Below, piece after piece: positions 47,221 to 58,968 of a DNA stretch of 64,000 nt. The position numbers and the translations under genes are program-made. This DNA is from Narthecium ossifragum (lineage: Eukaryota; Streptophyta; Magnoliopsida; Dioscoreales; Nartheciaceae): positions 15,427,460 through 15,491,459 of the forward strand of contig OY986964.1 of NCBI GenBank assembly GCA_963920575.1, written 5' to 3'. A model generated the notes under the pieces. It worked only from the letters and a program-made list of their open reading frames with translations, was not told the origin of the DNA and searched no databases. Numbering within the stretch: position 1 is the stretch's first letter; the number at the start of each line of letters is the position of its first letter.

Positions 47221-48370
47221 CCCGGGGGCATGACTCCTCCGGTTTACCACAAAGCCTACGTAAGGCTTAGCCATTAGGGCCTAGAATATATTTATAAGAT
47301 TTCATTTTATAGCATAACATGTAGAGTATGACTTGCATTAAGAACTAACATGTTACACAAAGTAGACATAGAGCTAAATATGCATAAATCCTTTAATAAA
47401 CCCATCAAAATCTCAACTTTAATATCTTGTAGGTACCTAAACATGATCACTAATAATATATATAAAAAATTGAAACAAATCTGAGGTTGTAATCACATGA
47501 AATTCGGCCAAAAATCCCAAAATTACAGAAAATTCTGCTTCGTAGCAGATCAGGAGATAATTCACCATAATTCTTAGAAAAAATGGAAAAATATGAAGTA
47601 AGCGGAATCTGAAAGTAAACTCGAAGATCTACAACTTTGGTAGTGATATTCTACGATATTATACATATATCAGCACCAGAATCGAGCACGAATAGACATC
47701 AATGAGAGGATTTGGGAAATCCGACAAATTTTGGGAATAACTCAATTGAAATCAGATCAAAACACTTTTAATCGATATGAAACTTGAAAATAAGGTAGAA
47801 TAGATAGAGGAAAACATATTAGAAGCTAGAAATTACACAAATCTTCTAGATTCAAGCTATTGGACCCTAAACATGGAAATCTAGGGGTATAAACCCTACC
47901 TCTAATAAACTAATCCTCTTCAAATCTTGCTTCCTAAATCTAGGATGGCCTAGATCTAACTCCCTTCAAACCTTGGCCCTCCAAAATAGCTCCTCAAGCC
48001 CTCTCTTCCTCTCTCTAACTAGCCCCCTTTTGCTCTCTAAGTTTCCAATTGAAACCCTAATGAGAAAAATGGGTTTGATATAAAAGCTCACCCTATTTAT
48101 ACTAGATGGTGTCAAGTAACACCCATCTAAGGCATTAGGGATTATAAGAATGATTTATATCATAATAATGACATTAAAGGCCTAAATTAAGGTCTAACAA
48201 TCACATACATCATCCATAAGGCCGTGTATGTACTAACGCGAGTGTGAAACCAACTTTGCAAGGGTAAATTACCAAAATACCCTTGGAGTTGCAACGATCA
48301 ACGCAATTGTTCAACAACGCCAACCAAGCCAAACCAACCAAGCCAAGTTCTCGGCCTAAGCGGTCGAACT
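47221..48370 (-). repeat. LTR-like repeat, related to 14131-15526
   Basis: Blocks shared in the same order with 14131-15526 (GGCATGACTCC, AAGCCTACGT, CTAGGATGGCCTA, AGGCCGTGTATG). A minus-strand TATAAATAG (48092-48100) followed by a leader-like stretch fits an LTR promoter. Probably a chromovirus LTR on the minus strand; ends not resolved. Confidence 0.45.
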
Positions 48371-49269
48371 GGGTTAGAGGTATGGGTCCTCATGGCCACT
48401 ATCGTCAGTCTCATGGCGACCTGTTCGTCGGTGATGTACATCTCCGCAACCACTACCACCACCGCTGGGAGCGGCTGTATGTATGCCGAAGCGGCCATGT
48501 CCCCGTCATCTACAACGGAGGAAGAGGATCTGTAGTTGTTGTGGCAGTCCTCCTTGCCGACGAGGAGAGCGCACAGTGGCTTGGGGACCGGATTGGCCAG
48601 AGGCCTCATGAGCGTGGGGCGACGCGGGGCGTTGAAGGACTCGACGGTGGAGCTCAAGCTTCTAGTTGTGGGGCGGTGGGCGGTGGGGATAGGGGGAAGG
48701 CGGTGGAGTTGTTGTGCAACGGATGATGGTACTGGGCATGGGGGTGATGATGCTGAGCGAATCACCGATGCCTCTTGACACGGTGGTCCGCCTCCAAGTC
48801 CTCGCCGCCATCTGGCGATCCAGAGCCAATTCCCCCCTCTCCGCGGGCGAGATCCTCGACGTGAGCTCTACCCCTCCACCCCGCGGGGCCTCCTCCACCT
48901 TGCACGCCCCCTCTCCTCCCACGGCGTCTTCAACGAGCACCCCGCCCCCATCCTTGATGTGATCTCCTCTCCCCCGCCTACCCGCGGCACCTCCTCTGCC
49001 TCCTCTCCTCCCACGACGTCTTCGCTGAGTACCTCGCCCCCTCCTGCTCGGTCCTCACCTGGGGCTACTTCCCAACAAGATCTGATGGCGAGCAGCTCAC
49101 CTCCGTCGCTGGTCATCTTGCTCGTCGAGAGAGAACAAGGGCAATTTCATCCTTTTTGAAATAAACCTCCGTAATAAAAACGTGTTTGGGCTTATCGCCT
49201 TAAAAAAACTTAGGTTGGTTTTTTACGGATATTTGTCATTAAACCGGGGCTATCACCTAACTTTTCAAT
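48371..49269. other. GC-rich stretch with a tandem coding-like duplication
   Basis: Plus-strand frames read LLHLARPLSSHGVFNEHPAP near 48890-48950 and HLLCLLSSHDVFAEYLAP near 48985-49040, two diverged tandem copies of about 95 bp. This looks like a fragment of a host gene, but I do not recognise it. Frames are broken and no full gene can be drawn. 49160-49269 is AT-rich and may be the LINE leader. Confidence 0.35.
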
Positions 49270-49303
49270 CTAAAGCGGTCTCTAACTTTTCCAGTCGGAT
49301 GGA

Positions 49304-50863
49304 ATGATGGAAGAAGCACTCAAGACCGAAGGTGGGGGAACAGCTCTCGATGGGAGATCTTGGGCCAACGTTGCTGGGGGAGGAAGGAGGAGACATGCTG
49401 CAATAACAGAGAAGGAAATTAGAGCAAAGGTGGTGGAAAGGTCACCGAACATGCTGGTCTTTGCTGAGGAGGAATTGGAGGAAAGTGCCAAGAGGTGGAA
49501 GTTTGCCCTCTTTGGCAAGTTCTCGGAGGGGCGCCTGGAACTTAATTTCCTCCGACAGAGGCTCTCTACTCTATGGCGTACCTCTGCTCCTTTCATGGTG
49601 GCAGATATGGCTTTTGAGGTTTACATCTTCAAATTCCAGTCTTTGGAGGACATGACCGTGGTGCTCTCAGGAGGGCCATGGACGATTGCTGGCCGAATGT
49701 TGTCCTTAATTAAGTGGAGGAGAGGTTTCTGTCCTTCACCGGAATCCTTTGATCGCATACTTGTCTGGATGCAATTTCCTAACCTCTAATCGGAGATGTA
49801 TGAGCCAAAGTATCTGATTCCGCTTGCGGAGACTGCTGGTACTCCGGTAGCCATCGACTACTGCACAAATGAGGTTGATCGATGTAAATATGCAAGGGTT
49901 TGTGTAGAGGTGAATATGAATGAACCAGTTAAGACTGGGATCACCATTGGTAGAGGAGAGGTTGGGGAATATCCTGGTACCTTTTTCCAACAATTTTCTT
50001 ATGAGGATGTCACTCTTTGTGAGGGATGTGGTCGGATTGGGCACCGGCGATCATCTTGCTGGTTTGGTACTACAACGCAAACTGGAGGAGAGGAGGTACC
50101 CCGAGAGAGGACGGAGGAGGAGGAGGTCTCGTCTGAACCTGAGAAAAAAAAGGAGGTACTGGCAAAGGAGGAAGTCTACGGAGGAGATTGGGTGTCGGTG
50201 ACTAGCCTTCGTCGGAGAAAGAGGAAGCTCGCCAGGAGGGTCGCCGGTGCACCGGTAGCAGAGAGGACGATGGAGAAGGATGTGAAGATGGGACAAGCAT
50301 CGGGAAGTGTGCAACAGGCTATTTCAAAAGGTATGATGAAGACTGTCCCTACCTACCGTGTGGTTCCAAAGCTAGGCACCTCCGACAGCCAGAACACAAA
50401 GGTCCTTCCTTCACCAACAGAAGTGACAACGAAAGGAAAGGAGAAGATGGGGCCAGAGTCCTCGAGCGGCGCTACAGAGATTAAAGATTTCGGAGAGGAT
50501 CTGCTTGCCATTGATGTCATGAAAGGGATAGAGGTGGTGGGAGACGCGTGTGCAGACGTCAAAGTGGGAAGGCCTGAGGGGGGCCCGAAGGCTACTGGGC
50601 CTTTTCCCATGTACTTAGTTAAAGCCCATGAAGAATGCACCCAACGGCTCCTACAGGCTATGAATGCTTATGGGACCAACATAGCCCAAGATAAAGGGAG
50701 ATCTTCGCAGGATAATTCGCCAGAGTGGCCCCCTGGCTTTTCACCGCTCTCGACCACTGCGGAGGATCCCTCAATACTTGAAGAGGAGTCTCCAGCGTCT
50801 CCTGGGCATGCGCTTGTTACTCTCGTGCAGGGGGGGTGCCCTGCTCATTCCCCTTGTTTTTGA
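49304..50863 (+). pseudogene. LINE ORF1 (DUF4283 and zinc knuckle)
   Basis: Single frame from MEEALKTEGGG to a TGA at 50861-50863, with one in-frame TAA at 49787-49789. The DUF4283 domain is visible (GRSWANVAG, FALFGKFSEGRLELNFLRQR, VLSGGPWTIAGRMLSLIKW, ILVWMQFPNL) followed by a CX2CX4HX4C knuckle CEGCGRIGHRRSSC near residue 245 and a long charged, low-complexity tail. ORF1 proteins of plant L1 elements bind the RNA. The stop codon overlaps the ATG of ORF2 as TGATG. Confidence 0.87.
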
Positions 50864-53800
50864 TGAAGATGCTCTGTTGGAACTGTCGGGGGTGTGGTCT
50901 TCGTCAGGCTATCCACACTAGTGCACGGCTTTTTCGAGACCGAGATCTTCAGTTTGTGTGTTTGTTAGATGTTCTGATTGGTTTGGATCAGATGAGAGAG
51001 AATTCCTTTCGTCTTGAAGAGGGGTTGGGATGGTTTTTGCTACCGACAGTAGGTAGGAAGGGAGGCATTATATTAATGTGGAGGGTGTCGTTTGGATTGG
51101 TATCCTGTGTGGAGGCAGAGTCGCAGTGCATTCATGCGGTAATCTCTTCACAAGAGGATGGACATTGGTTGGTGTCGTTTGCTTATGCAGCGAGGAATTC
51201 AAGGGATCGGAGGCGACTGTGGGCCTCTGTTGGGAGGCTTAGTCAGATGAACCTTCCTCATATCTTCTTAGGGGATCTCAATGTTGTTACTTGTCAGGAG
51301 GAGAAGAGAGGTGGCAAACCATTCAAGTACTCATCTGGGGTTATGGATATTTTGGAGTTCATGACGGTGTTTGAATTTAGGGACTTGGGCTTTGTTGGTC
51401 AGACATTTACTTGGTATAATGAGAAGTACGGACAAGCAAGGATTTTAGAGTGAATAGACAGAGCTGTGTGCAACACGGATTGGTATGAGGCCTACAGAGG
51501 AACAGTTGTGAAGCATCTACCCCGAGTGGCTTCGGACCATTCCCCACTGTTGGTTCTTACTCATCCAAAGGAGGTCAGCAAGGGACCGGGAGTATTCAGG
51601 CTGCGTAATTGTTGGTTAAAGTCTCCAAGCTTTGAAGGGATTGTTGGTAGAGCATGGGCGAGACCACAGAATGGGAACCGACAGTTTGCTTTTCAGGCGA
51701 GATTGCTGGAAATCAAGGCCGGAGTGAAGCGTTGGAGTGCTACTGAGAACATTAACCTTAGCAATCAATTAACTCTTATGGGGCAAGGTCTGGAGGCGCT
51801 ATATGTTAGGGAGGATGAGCAGATGATCTCGGTCGAAGATCAACAGCTTATGCGGTGCATGGAGAATAGATATGCAGCGGTCATACTACAACAAGAAGCG
51901 GCTCGTGCACAGTCGGGGAGATGCAAGTAGCTCAAACAAGGGGATGAGAATTCTGAATTCTTTCATTCCATGGCTAACTCAGGTGGGCATCGGTCTCCTA
52001 TCAAGGAGCTTGTTGCTGCTGATGGGAGTAGTACAGAGTTAACTAAGGAAATGGGTGAGGACTTCTCTGTGTTTTATTCGAAGCTGTGGGAGGATCCAGG
52101 GGAGGTTGCAGGGTTGGGTACGCCTGTGCTTCCTGTTCTTCCTTCTGGGGTGGCCGAGGCCATGGTTGATGATGTCTCCAATGTTGAGATCAAAGCGGCA
52201 CTCTGGGGGATGAGTTCGGGACGATGCCCAGGACCGGATGGGTTCAGTGTGGACTTCTTCAAATATTTGTGGAATTGCTTGGGGGAGGATCTATGTGGCG
52301 TGGTGAGGGTTTTTTTTGAATCAGGACATATGCCTTCGGTTTGGGGAGAAACCTTCATCTCCCTCATCTCAAAGTGTAGGTATCCAAAGGCGGTGAAGGA
52401 TTTTAGACCTATAAGCCTCTGTAACATCTTGTATAAGATTGTGGCGACTGTATTGGGGAACAGGCTGAGGATTGTCTTGCCAGATTTGGTTAACCCGGAA
52501 CAGTCTGCTTTCGTGTCGGGGAGGAATATACAGGACAATGTCGTCACAACCTTGGAGATTCTTCACTCAGTGGAGCGAGCACCTACCCGTCGTCCACTAA
52601 TGGCACTGAAGCTTGATATCAGATCAGCCTATGACTCTATTAGATGGGCTTTTTTGGAGGAAATTATGGTGTCAATGGGTTTTCATAGCCGTTGGGTGCG
52701 ATGGATCATGAGCTGTGTACGATCACCGAGATTTGCCTTCATTATCAATGGCGAGGTGGCGGGCAGAGCTTTCCCCGGCCGAGGTCTCCACCAGGGGGAC
52801 CCCCTCTCACCATTTCTGTTTGTTCTTGTGCAGGTTTCCCTTTCGGCCGCTCTTTCCGATGCGGAGAGCGGCATTCGAGGCCTACGGTTCCGTCACTCTC
52901 CAGTTCGGGTCTCGCACTTACTTCATGCCGATGATTGCTTTATCGTTACGGAGGCGTCGTTGGAGGAGGCGCAGAGGGTCTTAGACATCTTCAAGATACA
53001 TGGAGGAAGATCTGGAATGGAGTTGAATACTCTTAAGTCAAGTATCAAGATATCGCCGTCAGTCTCTATCTTGGAGAACCTAAGAATATGCCAATGTCTC
53101 AAGATGGTGGAGGATTTTGATGCGTGGAGATACCTCGGAGTGCCGATTAGTGGGAAACGACTTGGAGCAGCTGGCTTTAATTTTCTAATTGACTCGGTGC
53201 AGGAGAAGCTTCAGCGTTGGGCCGGCAAGCGCCTTGCTTTCCCCGGAAGGGTAATGCTTTTGTGCCATGTCATTCAGGCACTGCCTGTGTATACTATAAC
53301 TGTTGTACATGTACCTAGTTCTGTTTTGGATGCTATTGATCGGTTGGGGAGGGTGTTTCTTTGGGAGGGTAAACGCTCCGGGGCTTCTGTCGTCAAATGG
53401 ACCAAGTTATGTGCGCAGAAAGAGGATGGCGGCCTTGCACTTCGAGACTTAAGCATCTGGCAAGATGGCTTAAGAATGGTTCGTGCTTCGAAGCTCTTGC
53501 CGAAGGAGATTTCAATATGGAAAAGCGTCGTTGCTGCGAAGTATCGTTGGAAAGGCATCCTCCCGTCAGGCAAGCCAAGACAGGGGTCCTCATCTTCATG
53601 GCGGTCAGTCTGTCGTGCTCTGGAGGTTCTGAGGCTGGATTTACGATGGACAGTTGCGAGGGGGAGCAAGGTGGATCTTATTAATGATTGGTGGATTTTA
53701 GATCTTCCAATTGCCAAGAAGCCGACGTTTGTTAATGTACAGAGATTGCCAGTCTCGGCGTTGGTGGGAGATCTGATGACAGGAAATGGAATGTCGCGAT

Positions 53801-54921
53801 CTAATCTCATCAGGAGACTATTTGCTATGGAGATTTGGGCTGAAATTGAGGCCCTGGATATTAGACCGACTGTAGAAGGAGATGTCGCGATCTGGACGAG
53901 ATCCCCTGGAGGTAAGGTCTCATCAAAATCTACATACCTTACCTTGTATGACAGAGCGAAAGCTTCGAAAGAGGAGTGGGTTTCTAATGAGAGATGACAT
54001 TCGGTATGGAGTGGTCCTTTTGGACCAAGGGTAAAAACTTTTTTGTGGAAGGTGCTTCATGGAAAGGTGGCAACAAGGGAGGCCTTGGCAAGATTCCAAG
54101 AGATACCAGATGATTCATGTCCCAGATGTGGAGTACAAGGAGAAACGGTGGATCATTGTCTTTTTCTTTGTGAGTTTGCAAGACATGTTTGGAGGTTGGT
54201 TTTTCCTTATGACTTGGAGTTCAATTGTGATTATGAATAGATAGATTGGAGGAGGATTTTGAATTGTTCTGATAGGAGTGAATATTCAAGGCTTAGGAAA
54301 TCTAAACTTGGCTATGGTATGTGGAGACTATGGAAGCACCGAAATGATTGTATATTTAGAGGTGAATGTACAAGGCCAGACGCGGTGGCAAAAGGGGTGT
54401 CTTGGGCTGCTAGAGAGTGGATGTTAGCTAAGGGAGGGTGTGTTGTGACCGATCAACTGCCGCCTCTTCAGAGCAAGGGATTCATTATTGTACAGTCAGA
54501 TGCTTCATTCCTACATGGTGAACGGACTGCAGGGGTGGGCGTAGTATGCTTCTCTGATGGTGTATCCTGGTGCCTTGCGGAGAAGGTGAGTGCCTTTTCA
54601 GTAGCCGAAGCGGAGTTGGCAGCATTGCTTAGAGGAATGGAGATGGCATCTCTGATGAGTTACAATAAGGTAGTCTTTGAGTTAGATTCTAAAGATGTAG
54701 TTGGGTTTGTAAATGGTTGGTACTCTTGGCCTGAGCCACTTAGGAACATGCTCCAATGGGTATGTTGGTTAGCGGCTCAATTCCAGGAGGTGCTTATACT
54801 TCATGTTGTGAGGGCACATAATGTGTGTGCAGATAGTCTAGCTAAGATGGGAAGGGTGTCTAATGAAAATCTCCTTTGGCAGAGGGAGGTGAGCCACCCC
54901 CGGTTATCCCTGGTGTTTTGA
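50863..54921 (+). pseudogene. LINE ORF2 (endonuclease, RT, RNase H)
   Basis: 1352-residue frame with four stops, TGA 51451, TAG 51928, TGA 53995 and TAG 54238, and no frameshift. Domains in order: AP-type endonuclease (MLCWNCRGCG; LGDLNVV; SDHSPLL) whose usual catalytic Glu segment reads CLLDVLIG; reverse transcriptase (DFRPISLCNILYK, LKLDIRSAYDSI, GLHQGDPLSPFLF, LLHADDCFIV, where the usual F/Y of the FADD box is H, and LGVPISGKRL); zf-RVT-like segment (FLWKVLHGKVATREAL, CPRCG, DHCLFLC); and RNase H (IVQSDASFLHGERTAG, VAEAELAALL, ELDSKDVV, RAHNVCADSLA), with D, E, D and a final H/D set in place. The C-terminal RNase H is typical of one group of plant L1 elements. Confidence 0.9.
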
Positions 54922-54975
54922 TGTAAGTGGTTTGTAATCCAGCTTTGGCTTAACTTTTTAAAAAAAAAAAAAAAA

Positions 54976-56255
54976 CATCGACCCAAAATGTAAAAAGACA
55001 ATTTTTGCGTGTGATGTTTAGTTCACTCATTCGAATACAAACTAAAAACAAAATTCAAGGGCAAAAATATCGTTTTGTGAGTTTGCGTTTTATGTTGACC
55101 AAACTAGAATTTGACTAAACCAGTTAGAGGTTTTGCATACATACCCCCTCAAAAAGGTCTTAAATGCATAAATACTCTTCTTTGACCAGTTTGACTTGAG
55201 TGTAATGAGTTGAAATAAGTTAAAATGATATGCTTTACAAGGGTGTATATGCAAAGTCATTATTATTGCACTTACACGTGTAATTAGTTAATAAGTAAAA
55301 CTTGAAAGTCTTAATGTAGAAGAAAAAAATAACAACTATAAATAATCATTGTGCAAAATGACAAAAATATTATTTACTTTTAGTATTTTAAGATAATTTA
55401 CTCTCAAACAGCCTTCTTTTACATAAGCATCTTTTGAAAAGTTTGAAGGGCATTTTGGCTATTCTTCACTCAAATGATCATAGTTCTTGATGATATGATT
55501 TAGTCAAGTTATTCAAAATGGAATTCTAAATGCATTACACTTTTTCCTAAGTATATTATGCCGTTTTTCATTTGGTGGCTAACCATCTAATATATAAAAT
55601 ATGTCCAATGGTCAACCACCAAATACATAAAAACATATTCGTTGACAATGACCGAGCTTTTTATTGATTTATCATGACAATTTGGCTATCGCCTACCAAA
55701 CATGTTAGCATATGATTACCCACTTAATGTATGAAAATAGGTTCCTAAAAATATGCTCGTTGGGCAAGCATTGAATGCACAAAAGCATGTTTGGCGGGCA
55801 ACGGTCTAGCTATTTAAAAATTCAACAGTCCGGCTGTTGTCCTCTAAACAAATTAGCATATCATTTGATCGTTCCCATTGAATGAAAAAAAAAAACTAGC
55901 AAAAGAGTGTGATGCATTTTTACAGTTGCCCTTGTTCAAATGGCAAATATGAAATAAAAAGCAATTTTAGAGTGTATCTGTGCAGTTTTCTATTTTCAAG
56001 GATATTTGTACAATTCAGATTTTTTTTTAGGGTATATAACAAAATCCCCAACTAGTTATATTGACATAGAGGGTATATGTACAAGCAAGGGTGTTCATAT
56101 AATAAATCAACGGTTTTTTTGAAGGGTCTATAAATATACAATAATCCCTGTATTTTGCTTTTATTATCTTTACCGTTTGCAAAGTTTGGTTTTTCTACGT
56201 TAGTATGCCAGGTTGGTTTCTGCAACGTACTCGGGCTATTTCTGTGCTTGTGTAT
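54976..56255. other. AT-rich intergenic DNA, possible small transposons
   Basis: No gene. An imperfect inverted pair TTTGCATACATACCCC (55135) and GGGTGTATATGCAAAG (55243) about 110 bp apart may mark a MITE. GGCTATCGCC/AACGGTCTAG-containing stretches at 55560-55860 look like degenerate repeats. Confidence 0.35.
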
Positions 56256-56398
56256 TAGGGGGTTGTTTGTTTGGCGCGATCCAGGGACGCACGGATTCCG
56301 ATCCGTGGGATCCATCTGTTTAGATCCCGCAACGGATCCGAGCGTATCCCACAAGACGAATCCTGATTTCGGCGTCCGCGGTATCCAAACAGGCCCTA
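56256..56398. mobile_element. Small inverted-repeat element, MITE-like
   Basis: 143 bp, GC-rich compared with its surroundings, starting TAGGGGGTTGTTTGTTTGG and ending CCAAACAGGCCCTA, an imperfect terminal inverted repeat. Ends of the type GGGCCTGTTTGG are frequent in plant MITEs. The target duplication is not clear, so class is undecided. Confidence 0.5.
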
Positions 56399-56644
56399 AA
56401 TGTGCCACAAACACTAAGACATCATCGGCCTAACTATCATAACGATCAGCAGCACCAACGGAAAAATCAGATTACGCGGGAATATGACATTGAATCTTGG
56501 TTTCTACGGGTAACAAGCTCATGCTGGACAATTATAGCAGCTCAGCAAGGAAAGGTGAAATTATAAATCAATTTCCACGGCCTCAAACAGCTAAAGAACC
56601 ATTACAATGAACTACTCTTCAGGTTAGCTTTCCTCGCGCGTGCG

Positions 56645-57552
56645 CTATTCATCTCCTCGAGCGCATGGAGGTTTTCCTTGCTGGTGTTGCAAAGATTCGG
56701 AGCTTTGAGCTTCAATGGCATCCATCTCACTTGCAACTGTCAATGAAGACGTTGAGTTGAGCTCGTCCACAGCCTCTTCATCCAGGAAGGAGCCATTTCT
56801 CTGGAGTTCCTTCACTTTCCGGAACTCGTCGTAATGAATTCTTCGATGTTCCTTGAATTTCAAGCTTCTACCGCTGTCAGAATCTGATTTAAGAATACGA
56901 ATAAGCAAAGCAAAAGCAAGAAAGACAAAGTTAACTTACAAATCAAGATTATTAACCAATGTATTTTTTATTAGGCAGAATCTGGATCCTTAGCAGAACC
57001 TTAATTATTAGCTCTTGTAACACTGATTATAAGTAATGTTATGTTTAATCACAGGAATTTGCAGAAGAAAAGGTGTTTAACTAGAAGTCTCAGGATGTGG
57101 ATGATATATACAAAGAAAACATGGATCAACCAAACAACTTCAATTTGCAGACAATGAAAACTTAATTACCTTCATCTAGTTCCATAGCATCAGCTTCATC
57201 TTCAGACGATGTCCACCCCCCAGTCCGCCCAGGACACCTTCTGCTTGAAGATGCAACATCAGTCAAAGCAGTTCGAATGGCATCTGCGTGTGTAAGGTCA
57301 TCCAAGCATTCATCGAACCCCCGTTTAGGGGACACAGAGCCTAAAAAGATAACTGCAGTCAGACAATTTGTTCACCATACCTTGTGGCATTTAACATACA
57401 AGTCAATAGAGTACTGAGTGAGGAACAAAAGATAAATACCATCCTCATCGATCATAGGATGGTAAGGTGTCTTAGGCTCCGTAATTTTCTGCCGCACTGG
57501 TTTGTTTGCCTCAATCTCGTCCAGGTTTGCTTCATTCCATCTCACACGACCT
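56645..57552 (-). CDS. Protein phosphatase inhibitor 2 (first exon not found)
   Basis: Three minus-strand exons with GT-AG borders and matching phases: 57552-57440, 57340-57170 and 56883-56645 (stop TAG at 56647-56645). The spliced frame reads [51 protein letters not shown], a serine-rich and acidic middle ([14 protein letters not shown]), then [17 protein letters not shown] and a hydrophilic tail. This is the order of plant inhibitor-2 (IPP-2): an RVxW-type PP1 docking segment, a PKTPY site matching the regulatory phosphothreonine region of animal inhibitor-2, and the HYDE..K helix that matches the animal segment covering the PP1 active site. The protein regulates type-1 phosphatase in cytosol and nucleus. 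Phase predicts a missing first coding exon of only ATGAG, which would give a normal length near 175 residues. It is the only intact host gene here. Confidence 0.88.
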
Positions 57553-58469
57553 CTGACAGCAAAGAAATAGGAGAGCTTATATATTTCACACCAACATGGA
57601 AAGAAAGTTACAGCATCCATGGAAGAATTTGGTTCTACTAGCAGATTAATTATTGAAGACTGTTTATCTACAATCTGCAATTGGAAGTATCTGTACTTTA
57701 CCCAACAGATAAGATTAGCTAGTTCTGACGCAGTAATGAACTTATTCCAATACAATATAAACATAGTCTTGCTCGTATACCATCACTGCAGAGCAGAATA
57801 ATGCTTTCCAGACAACAATGTCATAGAGAGTATGGGAAATGTTCACTCTAAGAAACTGGTCGCAAAATCGAATGTGAGACATAAGGTGATGAGATTGTTA
57901 GAGATGCCATATGATTCATAACAGCCGAAGAATCAGTTGGGAAGCAAATTATAACAGCTACAAGCTACTGTTCAATTCAAAATTAGTGTCGCGGTGACCA
58001 TCGACAATTAAAAGAGTTTATGTTCAAGTAAGAAAAATTCCCCAGACTTGTTCAACGTCTTTCAATTCCTTTCCAAGCATGAAAGGATTTGGACCCCTAG
58101 TAATCACTGAGACTAGCCCATGGAGAACTACTTTGCAGATAAAATGAAAGTAAAAGAGACCGCAAAGCTTTTAACGTGGAAACCCCTCAATGGGTAAAAA
58201 CCATGAGTCCTGATTTCGGAGACTACCCAAACTATGCACTAGTATATCGTTCGACAGATACACAACATACAACCATCCTTGACATTGTCGATGTCAGTTG
58301 CTTCAGTTGTGCTAGACTCCTCGACTCACCGTCTTAGTGCACAGTTTTCACCACCTCTGGCCACTCCTGGCTGAGGGAGGCACAATTCCTCCAGTCACAC
58401 CTGACTGGGGTACACAAGGACTCTTTTTTTCACAACAATCCTTGGACTCCACCAAGGATGAAGGACTCC
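57553..58469. other. Upstream intron or flank of the inhibitor-2 gene
   Basis: The part next to the gene is presumably intron. No exon matching ATGAG followed by GT could be placed with confidence. From about 58140 (CGTGGAAACCCC, TGGGTAAAAACCATGAGTCC) the sequence resembles a copia LTR on the minus strand into which the copia element at 58470 has inserted. The same repeat seems to continue at 60831-61200 (GGACTCCACCAAGG occurs on both sides). Confidence 0.45.
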
Positions 58470-58904
58470 TGTTGCGCGCGGAAGCCAATACCAAGATTTA
58501 CCAAAGAACAAAAGCACAATATTTTTCATGGTTCGGCCAAGGCCTACATCCACGAACAAAACAAAGACCAAATTTACTAATCAACCAAGCGATCGATTAC
58601 AAAACTTATCAAAAACTCACTCAGAGGCCAAAGCCACCGAGCCTATTCCTGTCTGCACCTCCAATACAATCAAAAAGGACAAAAAAAAGAACCATGTTCC
58701 AAAGCCTTTCTAACGTGCAGCAGCCCACACCTACTATATCTCCTCCAAAACTCTTTCCTAAAGTACACACATATAATGACAAATTCCAATCCAATTCTAC
58801 CAAAAATAGCAAAGTTAACTCTAATCAAATACCAAAAGTCTTTTCCTTTCTAATTCAAGTTGCTATCAGATTTAATCAAGATTCAAGAAATTGAGCCAGA
58901 TCCA
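58470..58904 (-). repeat. 3' LTR of the copia element
   Basis: 435 bp, TGTTGCGCGCGG...GATCCA on the plus strand, highly similar to 60393-60825. Contains the frequent copia LTR phrase GGTTCGGCCAAGGCCTACA. Confidence 0.85.
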
Positions 58905-58968
58905 ACAATCTCCACCTTGGTGAGATTTCGAATTGCCAATCAAATCCAAAGTCGATCAAAGCTCCAAA

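Larger units (their letters stand above)
49270..54975 (+). mobile_element. L1-type LINE with RNase H
   Basis: Two ORFs (49304-50863 and 50863-54921) and a 16-nt poly(A) tail (54960-54975). ORF1 is DUF4283 plus zinc knuckle; ORF2 is endonuclease, reverse transcriptase, zinc-ribbon-like and RNase H. Both remain in one frame each, with one and four stop codons respectively. No target duplication was found by eye, so the 5' limit is approximate. Confidence 0.9.

Noticed and set aside
49150..49300. Target duplication for the LINE matching the sequence after the poly(A) tail
   Set aside because: No convincing copy of the 3' flank (CATCGACCCAAAATG) was found upstream of ORF1 by eye.
57372..57764. 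130-residue minus-strand ORF taken as one protein with a hydrophobic N-terminus
   Set aside because: The first part is intron read through; an acceptor site at 57553-57554 and homology to inhibitor-2 start at GRVRW.
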